DNA from: Chloroflexota bacterium
Lineage (GTDB): Bacteria > Chloroflexota > Anaerolineae > Caldilineales > Caldilineaceae
Reading direction: 5' to 3'
Length of the DNA stretch: 5,893 nucleotides
Assembly (NCBI GenBank): GCA_016199425.1
Contig: JACQGT010000104.1
Coordinates: 1 to 5,893 of the forward strand
The notes under the pieces were generated by a model. The model did not search any database, was not told the DNA's origin, and worked only from the letters and a program-made list of their open reading frames with translations. Shown one piece after another: positions 1 through 4,870 of this stretch (positions within the stretch are counted from its first letter, which is position 1; the number at the start of each line of letters is the position of its first letter). Both the position numbers and the translations under genes were made by a program.

Positions 1-128
1 CAGCGCTCGGCGAAGATCTCCGATTCGTAGCCCTGCGCGCGAAAGAGCGCCTGCAATTCCAGCACGTGATTGCCAATCGCATCGCCGTAAGCCAGCGTCG
101 GCAGCATCTGATGAATCTGACGAGGCAT
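1..128 (-). CDS. Glycosyltransferase, GT4-like N-terminus (partial, cut by left window edge)
   Basis: Only the first 42 codons are inside the window. The peptide begins MPRQIHQMLPTLAYGDAIGN and continues with an amphipathic helix (about residues 20-32) and GYESEIFAER. This 'HQ.LPTLAYGDAIGN...L...GYESEIFAE' pattern is the usual first strand, substrate loop and second strand of GT4-type (GT-B fold) glycosyltransferases found in surface-glycan loci; the GDAIGN loop would lie in the acceptor-side Rossmann domain. The catalytic donor-binding half, with any E-x7-E motif, lies outside the window, so activity cannot be judged. The ATG at 128 is well supported: AGGAG at 135-139 lies 6 nt upstream of it. 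The gene follows the other GT4 gene after a 95-bp gap and is probably the next gene of the same cluster. Family assignment is from remembered N-terminal style; donor and acceptor sugars are unknown. Confidence 0.78.
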   Translation of the reverse strand, partial: MPRQIHQMLPTLAYGDAIGNHVLELQALFRAQGYESEIFAER

Positions 129-134
129 ACTCTT

Positions 135-139
135 CTCCT
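135..139 (-). promoter_or_regulatory. Strong Shine-Dalgarno for the left-edge glycosyltransferase
   Basis: On the minus strand the sequence reads TAGGAGAAGAGT directly before ATG (126-128). AGGAG is a near-ideal ribosome binding site with a 6-nt spacer. It fixes the start of the truncated gene, whose other evidence is only 42 codons. Confidence 0.8.
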
Positions 140-170
140 AAAGGGACATTCAATCATCAAGACACGGAAG

Positions 171-190
171 AAGTGAGAACAGTCCCACCC
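171..190 (-). terminator. Weak candidate hairpin, possible attenuator or terminator
   Basis: The minus-strand RNA reads GUGGGA (188-183), loop CUGU (182-179), UCUCAC (178-173), a 6-bp stem with one G-U pair that can be lengthened by two further G-U pairs. It is followed by UUCUUCC, which is pyrimidine-rich but not a true U tract. The position, between two genes and about 35 nt after the upstream stop codon, suits a partial terminator. The weak stem and broken U run make this doubtful. Confidence 0.22.
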
Positions 191-218
191 TGGCATTGTA
201 TCTTCGTGGCGATTGATC

Positions 219-231
219 CAGACTCAGTCTG
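219..231. repeat. Perfect inverted repeat spanning the GT4 stop codon
   Basis: The plus strand reads CAGACT-C-AGTCTG, two perfect 6-nt arms around one central base. As RNA from the minus strand it would fold as CAGAC-TGA-GTCTG, a 5-bp stem with the stop codon TGA (226-224) as the loop. It is too short to be a strong terminator and has no U tract after it. It could be chance, an mRNA stability element or a protein site. Confidence 0.4.
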
Positions 232-1426
232 ATGATCGACGACGTAACCCATCCCACAGATCCAGTGCGCCGGCAAACCTTTTCAACACCCGATCCCAAG
301 AGTATTCTGTACGTACGTAGGTGCGCCCGTTGTGGGCCAACTGTTGGCGTAGCGCCTCTTCACGCAGCAGCAGGTCGAGAATGGCCTCAAATTCCTGGTA
401 GGTGCGGAAGTACAGCCCGCCGTTGCTGCGCACTGCGTGATATTGGGTGACTTCGCAATCGCTATGCACCAGGACCGGTACGTTGCTGAGCCAGGATTCC
501 ATAATCACAATCGAGAAGCTCTCGTTGACCGACGGCTGGCAAAGCAGCATCGCCGCCGCATAGGCGTCCAGTTTTTCCTGGCCCTGGCGAAAGCCAATCG
601 TTATAATGTCTCGATGAGCAGAAATCCGCTCCGGCCCCTGCCCCATCAACACCAATTTGAGCGGCGATGGATTGTGCTCTTTGTATGCCAGAAAGTGCTG
701 GATCAGCATCGGCACATTCTTAGCCCCTTCCAGCCGCCCCGAATAGAGAACAAACGGCTCGTAAAGATTGTGCGCGTTACGAAACCGCTGCGCGTCCGCG
801 GTGTGGTCCGCCATCCCGAATCCGACAATTGTGCCCCCGTCGTGCGCTCCGTAGAGCCGTTGCGCCAATCGTTTTTCTGGATATGTATTGAACATCACAC
901 CGAGACAGGAGTGATACATCTCGCGTGTCGGCTGCAGATAGGCGTAGATCTCGTCGTGCAGACAGGGCCAGAGCACGGATCGTTCTGGGTGGATGGCCGA
1001 TCCGTAGTAAGTTGTCCCGAAGAGATAGGGAACGAAGAACAGAAAGTTGAATGAGCGCCCACACTTCTCGATGTGGGTGTACAGTTGCGGGCTGTGAGCG
1101 CTCTGGTCGATCCATTCGTGCTGTTCAGAAACGGGCAACAGCTCCCGCTGGATCAGCCGCCAGTGCAGCGCCTCGTAGCGGGTCTTGTCGCGCAGGTGAT
1201 GAGCCACGGGAAAACGACGCACTGGCACGCCATTGACTTGGGAAACGCCTGGTGTCAGTTCGTTTTCCCAGGTGTGATGGTCGCGCGCACAGGTGGTCAG
1301 GACTTCCACATCGGCCAGATCGGCGACGACAACCGCCTCGGCCAAACAGCGGGCCAGAGTCTCCGCCCCACCCAGAACATCTTCCCCGTAGCGGGGTACG
1401 ACAAATCCGATCCGTTGCCGCTTCAT
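224..1426 (-). CDS. Glycosyltransferase family 4 (GT-B fold), probable surface-glycan sugar transferase
   Basis: A 400-residue protein, a normal length for GT4. It should move a sugar from a nucleotide-sugar donor to a lipid- or protein-linked glycan at the cytoplasmic face of the membrane, with retention of configuration. The N-terminal Rossmann domain starts RIGFVVPRYGEDVLGGAE (5-22), with the acceptor-side GGAE loop at 19-22; LHDEIYAYL at 156-164 is another conserved patch of this subgroup. The C-terminal donor domain has FVLYSGRLEGAKN (225-237), LVLMGQGPE (258-266) and the E-x7-E pair E302/E310 in NESFSIVIMES. No signal peptide or membrane segment is visible. The ATG at 1426 has AGGA (1433-1436) 6 nt upstream, overlapping the stop of the preceding gene, so the two are probably translationally coupled. 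The C-terminus ends in basic DGLRRRSSD. Donor and acceptor cannot be read from sequence alone. Confidence 0.93.
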   Translation of the reverse strand: MKRQRIGFVVPRYGEDVLGGAETLARCLAEAVVVADLADVEVLTTCARDHHTWENELTPGVSQVNGVPVRRFPVAHHLRDKTRYEALHWRLIQRELLPVSEQHEWIDQSAHSPQLYTHIEKCGRSFNFLFFVPYLFGTTYYGSAIHPERSVLWPCLHDEIYAYLQPTREMYHSCLGVMFNTYPEKRLAQRLYGAHDGGTIVGFGMADHTADAQRFRNAHNLYEPFVLYSGRLEGAKNVPMLIQHFLAYKEHNPSPLKLVLMGQGPERISAHRDIITIGFRQGQEKLDAYAAAMLLCQPSVNESFSIVIMESWLSNVPVLVHSDCEVTQYHAVRSNGGLYFRTYQEFEAILDLLLREEALRQQLAHNGRTYVRTEYSWDRVLKRFAGALDLWDGLRRRSSD

Positions 1427-1432
1427 TTTCCG

Positions 1433-1436
1433 TCCT
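1433..1436 (-). promoter_or_regulatory. Shine-Dalgarno overlapping the upstream stop codon
   Basis: The minus strand reads TAGGACGGAAA-ATG. TAG (1437-1435) is the stop of the coiled-coil gene and AGGA (1436-1433) is the ribosome binding site of the GT4 gene, with a 6-nt spacer. Termination and re-initiation are therefore physically coupled, which supports co-expression of the two proteins. Confidence 0.72.
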
Positions 1437-1950
1437 ACCCATTGGCATCGGTTATGGTTTGGCTCCGTTCCAGCACGGCGATGCGCTCACGCAGCACGGC
1501 TGCTTCTTCTTCCAGCGCTTCTAGCCGCTCGCCCATTTCTTCACCCGAAGCCGCAAGTCCAGAAACAGCGCTGACCGCCGAGCGATTGAAAACGGCCTGG
1601 CGACCAGCCAACATATTCACATAGTAGAGCACCAATTCGTGGGCAGCTCGCCGCACCCGACTGACCGCAGAGCCGAGAAACGCCGGTGAACGCTGTCCCA
1701 CAACCGAGAGGGAGACCCAAATCGTCTCGGCGCTCTGTCGGGCCTGATAGAGATCGTAATAGAAATCGACCGACAGTCGCCGGCCTGCGACATCCCTCCC
1801 CGCGCCGCCATCGACCAGGCGGTCGTAGTCGAGCCCCTGGGCCTGAGCCTGACCGCGGCGCTGGCGTATCCTTTCGCGGATGCGCCCCATAATTTCCTCC
1901 ACATTGACTTCCGCATCCCGAATATCGATCACTTCCTCCGGTTCAGCCAT
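1435..1950 (-). CDS. Small coiled-coil accessory protein of a glycosyltransferase locus
   Basis: A 171-residue soluble-looking protein with no catalytic motif that I recognise. Visible parts in order: an acidic N-terminus with IDIRDAEVNVEEIMGRIRERIRQ (9-30), a highly charged helix; a Gly/Arg-rich linker (about 40-60); VDFYYDLYQARQSAETIWV (61-79); a helical stretch SRVRRAAHELVLYYVNMLAGRQ (97-118) then AVFN (119-122); and a Glu-rich C-terminal coiled coil (about 136-163). From memory, the first and middle segments occur at the N-termini of methyltransferases and glycosyltransferases in Chloroflexota glycan loci, so this looks like a stand-alone version of an accessory domain. It may scaffold or regulate its neighbours. 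ATG 1950 directly follows the GT2 stop TAG (1953-1951) and has GGAGGGG at 1956-1962. The segment 91-126 resembles residues 395-431 of the upstream GT2 enzyme. It could also be the remnant of a longer enzyme that lost its catalytic half. Confidence 0.8.
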   Translation of the reverse strand: MAEPEEVIDIRDAEVNVEEIMGRIRERIRQRRGQAQAQGLDYDRLVDGGAGRDVAGRRLSVDFYYDLYQARQSAETIWVSLSVVGQRSPAFLGSAVSRVRRAAHELVLYYVNMLAGRQAVFNRSAVSAVSGLAASGEEMGERLEALEEEAAVLRERIAVLERSQTITDANG

Positions 1951-3525
1951 CTATTCCCCTCCATTTATCGCTGAATGCTCGTAGCGAGCCAGAAACGCTT
2001 CGAGCAGTTCGACGGTTGCTGCGTCATCGTCACCCAAAATCTGGTACATGCGGTCATCCAACCCTGTCAGGTTTCGCACTTGGCGATCCAATACACGCAC
2101 GTGCTGCTCGCTGGTGCGCAGGCGGCGTTCGTGGTCCTTTGTAACAGATTCGTGCTCCTCCATAACAGAGTGGTCCTCCGTAACAGAGTTGGACAGAGCC
2201 TTCACCAATTGGATGGTTTGGGTCAGAAGCGTCAGCACCTCTGCGTTCACCCGTGACTGTTGTCTCAGAACCGGCAGCACATACCAGCGGGTTGCGACCG
2301 ACAACCACAGGGAGCGAAAGGCGGCGATCAGCGGACCAACGATCGGAACCAGCGAGACAAATTTGTGCTCGTGCAGAACGTGTGTTTGCGCAATCCGCTG
2401 TAATGCCTCCCGTATCTGCGTCAGAGCTTCTTTCTGGACCTGCGCAATGCCAACTGGTGTGGCGGCGCCGGATGCTTCTTTCTGTGTTCTCTCCGAGTTC
2501 TCTGGAGTAAATCCCTGGGGGGAAAACGGTTCGACCTCTTCCCGCAACAGCATACTAATCCGCCGATGCGCCTGTTGCCGCAGCATCTGTAGATTCTCGC
2601 CTGCTTGCCGGAGTTGCCCTTCTGTCAGAGGTTCTCCTAGCAGAGGATTCTCGCGCCGTTGCCGCAGGAATTCAGCCAGACACAGCCGATTGTGCCAGTA
2701 CGCTCGCCCTCGGGCAATCGCGTCATCCACCCAGAGCGTCTCGACAATGGCTTGCTGCTCGGCCTCGACGAAGCGGTCCAGGGCTACCGCATCCCAGTGG
2801 CGCAGGACAAAGCGCACCCGGTTGCGGTGGAAGGCAGCCACCCGGGCATAGCTGTGGTCCGGCAAAGAAGTGGTCTCGTGATGGTACAGGACGGCGTCTG
2901 GCTGATAGACCACCCGAAAACCTGCCTGCCGAGCCTGCCAGCAATAGTCGGTCTCCTCATAGAATCCCGGATAAAACTGGTCGTCGAATCCGCCCAGTTT
3001 GTCGAACACACGCCGATGGATGGCAAAGGCCGCGCCGGTGACGAAGTCCGCGTCGACGAGGACTTCGTACTGGCCTTTGTCTTCCTCGCCCTGGCCGATG
3101 TGATAAGCAAAGGCATCGTCCTGACGGACAAACCCGCCCGCGTGTTGCAGCGTGCTTCCGTCAGGATACAGGGACTTACATCCCACAATGCCGACGGAGT
3201 CATCAGACAGAAAGGCCTCGACAATCGCTGCTATCCAGCCTGGCTGGACGACCGTATCCTGGTTGAGCAGGACGAGAATCTCCCCAGCGGCAGCCCGCAG
3301 GCCGACGTTGACACCACCGGCAAAGCCCAGATTGCGCTCGTTCTCGATCAGGCTGATGTCGGGTACGAAGCGGCGGACGATCTCTGTGGAGGCATCCGCC
3401 GAACCGTTGTCCACAACAATGACTTCGATTGGCTCATATTCCTGGGCGAGTAGCGCGGTCAGACAGGAGTCGATGTACTCTTGTCCATTCCAAACTGGTA
3501 CAACGACAGATACGTACAGACTCAC
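1951..3525 (-). CDS. Glycosyltransferase family 2 with a long C-terminal coiled-coil extension
   Basis: A 524-residue protein. Residues 1-240 form a GT-A fold of the rhamnosyltransferase-like GT2 group: SVVVPVWNG (6-14), VVDNGSAD (37-44), NLGFAGGVN (65-73), the DxD-like LNQD (87-90), VTGAAFAIHRRVF (162-174) and YEETDYCWQARQAGF (189-203), where the acidic cluster holds the likely catalytic base, then LYHHETTS (213-220). It should be inverting and metal-dependent, adding a sugar to a surface glycan at the inner membrane face. Residues 240-524 are not part of the standard fold: charged helices (about 280-330), a polar linker (332-360), a hydrophobic-amphipathic stretch FVSLVPIVGPLIAAF (389-403) to WYVLPVLRQQ (414-423), and a coiled coil with a threefold repeat (447-466). 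The start is GTG 3525: an in-frame stop TGA at 3540-3538 excludes anything further upstream, and GAGG (3539-3536) lies 10 nt before it. Confidence 0.92.
   Translation of the reverse strand: MSLYVSVVVPVWNGQEYIDSCLTALLAQEYEPIEVIVVDNGSADASTEIVRRFVPDISLIENERNLGFAGGVNVGLRAAAGEILVLLNQDTVVQPGWIAAIVEAFLSDDSVGIVGCKSLYPDGSTLQHAGGFVRQDDAFAYHIGQGEEDKGQYEVLVDADFVTGAAFAIHRRVFDKLGGFDDQFYPGFYEETDYCWQARQAGFRVVYQPDAVLYHHETTSLPDHSYARVAAFHRNRVRFVLRHWDAVALDRFVEAEQQAIVETLWVDDAIARGRAYWHNRLCLAEFLRQRRENPLLGEPLTEGQLRQAGENLQMLRQQAHRRISMLLREEVEPFSPQGFTPENSERTQKEASGAATPVGIAQVQKEALTQIREALQRIAQTHVLHEHKFVSLVPIVGPLIAAFRSLWLSVATRWYVLPVLRQQSRVNAEVLTLLTQTIQLVKALSNSVTEDHSVMEEHESVTKDHERRLRTSEQHVRVLDRQVRNLTGLDDRMYQILGDDDAATVELLEAFLARYEHSAINGGE
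1956..1962 (-). promoter_or_regulatory. Shine-Dalgarno embedded in the end of the GT2 gene
   Basis: The minus strand reads AATGGAGGGGAATAG-ATG. GGAGGGG lies 5 nt before the ATG at 1950 and at the same time encodes the last GT2 residues (Asn-Gly-Gly-Glu-stop). The start codon abuts the stop codon with no spacer. This is a strong signal for translational coupling and settles the start of the accessory protein. Confidence 0.82.
2132..2187. repeat. Three imperfect 17-bp tandem copies inside the GT2 coiled coil
   Basis: Copies lie at 2132-2148, 2153-2169 and 2171-2187. On the plus strand each has the form TGSTCCTYYRTAACAGA. Copies 1 and 3 agree at 15 of 17 positions, 2 and 3 at 15 of 17, and 1 and 2 at 13 of 17. 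Their spacing (21 and 18 bp) is a multiple of three, so the reading frame is kept and the protein shows SVTEDH, SVMEEHE, SVTKDHE (residues 447-466). This is consistent with in-frame slippage lengthening the coiled coil. Confidence 0.75.
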
Positions 3526-3619
3526 TGTTGCATGACCTCACTGCGACAAAATACCAGTAGCACATGCGCAATTGGAAGACACGAATCGTCACCATTCTCA
3601 GCCCATCTATAAACCGATC
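3526..3619. other. 94-bp spacer between the FkbM and GT2 genes
   Basis: On the minus strand it contains TGGTATTTT (3556-3548), which could be an extended -10 element, but nothing at the expected distance resembles a good -35. It also contains a three-codon reading frame ATG-CAA-CAG-TGA (3533-3522) whose stop overlaps the GT2 GTG start. No stable hairpin with a U tract is present, so read-through from the methyltransferase gene is likely. Confidence 0.4.
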
Positions 3620-4750
3620 TCATGATTCTATGGGGCAGGCCAGAATGTCAATGTGATCGGACGAGGCGCGCTGTTGATATCCTACGACTGCATCCACATC
3701 TTGATTGTGATCGATTACATTCCCATCGTCTGCAATGATAGACAGGCGATAGTCTGCCTTGACCAGAAGTGACAGGTAGTCTTTGCCAGACACCGATGAG
3801 ACGACTTGGAGGAGTCCAGGAAAGAACTCGGAAATAATTACGGGGCGATGCTCTTTCAAGAGAGCGGTTCCACCCATCAGGGCGCGGTATTCTGCTCCTT
3901 CTATGTCAATTTTGACTACCTCTATTCGCTCCATATTGTCAAGCAAATCATCCAATGTCACCGCGCGCACCAGTGTTCTGGATACGAATTTCCCGACGTC
4001 ATCCGGGCTATTGTCGATGTCCTCACTGGTGACGCCATTCGTTCCCTGTAGCTGATCGTAAACCAAAGTCATGCCTTTCTCGGCAACGGCAAACGGCAGT
4101 ATATCGACATTGGTCATTTGATTGGCAACAGCGCTCATATAGAGCAGACCGCAGTTGTATTGGTTCGGTTCTATGGCAATGACTTTACCCGCGGGTCCAA
4201 CAAGATGGGCCGCCAGCAAAGAGAAGTAGCCGATATTGGCCCCAATATCGACGAAGTTCATCCCCGGTTTTATGATCTCCCGTACTATCTTTGTCACGTG
4301 CGGCTCGTAGGGCGCTTGTTCTAAGAGCACCGTGCCGATCATCTGGTCATTGGGTAGCACATACAGAGAATATCCATCCAAATCTACTTTGACAGGGGTC
4401 GTTTCAGGCGATGCGCCGGCCATCTCTTGAAAAACGCGCTTGCCTTTGAATTCACCAGTCTTCAATAGCATTGCCGAAAGATCATGCACAGTGATGTTGC
4501 CAAGCATTGATGAGAAAACGCGCCAACCTTCTGGGTCTGGATTTCTGCCCAAAATGACACGATAGCAATAGTAGATGTCTCGCTCATCAGCCAGTTCATC
4601 AAAGGACTGATGCCTGTAGGCATCGGGCAAGCCCATCTTTTTCAATGTTCTATCGGTCAGAATGGGTCGCAACTTCTTGACGATACGACTAGCTCTTTGC
4701 AGCATTTCAAATTCTTCGCTCTCGACCCCTTCGCCTTCAACTTTCGTCAC
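3620..4750 (-). CDS. DUF4214-like domain fused to FkbM-family SAM methyltransferase
   Basis: A 376-residue protein. After a charged lead (1-50), residues about 56-103 (YRVILGRNPDPEGW, LSAMLLKTGEFKGK) match the 'LGR.PDPEG...F..S.EF' pattern of DUF4214-type repeats, often found on glycan enzymes. Residues about 120-370 are the FkbM fold: VDIGANIGYFSLLAA (167-181) is SAM motif I, IAIEPNQ (191-197) holds the acidic residue for the ribose hydroxyls, and VVKIDIEGAEYRAL (278-291) is the hallmark FkbM motif. Likely role: cytoplasmic O-methylation of a sugar hydroxyl in the glycan. The start is uncertain. GTG 4750 lacks a Shine-Dalgarno, and an in-frame stop at 4771-4769 excludes earlier starts. ATG 4705 (residue 16) has only a weak GAAGAA before it. 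Hand-counted G+C in five 60-base lines is 48%, lower than its neighbours, suggesting separate ancestry. Confidence 0.92.
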   Translation of the reverse strand: MTKVEGEGVESEEFEMLQRASRIVKKLRPILTDRTLKKMGLPDAYRHQSFDELADERDIYYCYRVILGRNPDPEGWRVFSSMLGNITVHDLSAMLLKTGEFKGKRVFQEMAGASPETTPVKVDLDGYSLYVLPNDQMIGTVLLEQAPYEPHVTKIVREIIKPGMNFVDIGANIGYFSLLAAHLVGPAGKVIAIEPNQYNCGLLYMSAVANQMTNVDILPFAVAEKGMTLVYDQLQGTNGVTSEDIDNSPDDVGKFVSRTLVRAVTLDDLLDNMERIEVVKIDIEGAEYRALMGGTALLKEHRPVIISEFFPGLLQVVSSVSGKDYLSLLVKADYRLSIIADDGNVIDHNQDVDAVVGYQQRASSDHIDILACPIES

Positions 4751-4761
4751 CGGCGGCTTGT

Positions 4762-4776
4762 GACTGTATCACAGTC
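4762..4776. repeat. Perfect 6+3+6 inverted repeat just upstream of the FkbM gene
   Basis: The plus strand reads GACTGT-ATC-ACAGTC, two perfect 6-nt arms with a 3-nt centre. It ends 11 nt before the GTG start and occupies the place where a Shine-Dalgarno would be close by. It lies just downstream of the -10 of the candidate promoter, near the expected transcription start, so it could be an operator or a 5'-end RNA hairpin. No U tract follows on either strand, which argues against an intrinsic terminator. Confidence 0.55.
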
Positions 4777-4783
4777 TTGCGGA

Positions 4784-4812
4784 TTTACAATCTGGTAGAA
4801 GCCGTGGATCAA
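4784..4812 (-). promoter_or_regulatory. Candidate sigma70-type promoter for the FkbM gene
   Basis: On the minus strand TTGATC (4812-4807) and TGTAAA (4789-4784) are separated by 17 bp. Each matches four of six consensus positions (TTGACA and TATAAT). The expected start of transcription is near 4777, giving a leader of about 27 nt that begins with the inverted repeat. This is pattern matching only; the genes may instead be read through from the epimerase gene. Confidence 0.3.
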
Positions 4813-4870
4813 TTTGAGACTCGAACCCTCAAGACCGTTTTGCGCGGCTGTCCAGCACCCTCTCGTAGAA

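Larger units (their letters stand above)
129..223. other. 95-bp spacer between the two GT4 genes
   Basis: This spacer holds the Shine-Dalgarno of the left-edge gene and a weak hairpin at 171-190. I found no convincing -35/-10 pair on the minus strand, so read-through from the upstream gene is the simplest reading. An inverted repeat at 219-231 straddles its right border with the GT4 stop codon. Confidence 0.6.
4751..4870. other. 120-bp spacer between the epimerase and FkbM genes
   Basis: This is the longest gap in the window and marks a change in base composition between its flanking genes. From right to left it holds a hairpin-forming stretch around GGTTCGAGT (4814-4832), the candidate promoter (4784-4812) and the inverted repeat (4762-4776). 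No terminator with a U tract was seen after the epimerase stop codon. Confidence 0.5.

Noticed and set aside
437..1054. Plus-strand open frame of 205 codons opposite the GT4 gene.
   Set aside because: It is antisense to a full-length GT4 gene with the E-x7-E motif and has no family signature; frame bias of the real gene explains it.
2048..3453. Long plus-strand open frames opposite the GT2 gene (about 264-267 codons).
   Set aside because: They lie antisense to a gene with clear GT2 motifs, show no recognisable domain, have Arg/Ser-rich composition typical of shadow frames and lack supporting start signals.
3601..3636. Inverted GCCCAT / ATGGGGC as a terminator near the FkbM stop codon.
   Set aside because: The arms are imperfect, the loop is over 20 nt, the stop codon lies within it and no U tract follows.
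4811..4870. A complete tRNA gene in the spacer after the epimerase gene.
   Set aside because: Only the T-arm-like hairpin fits. The would-be anticodon loop CGCAAAA lacks U33, the D-arm is too short and no acceptor stem pairs.
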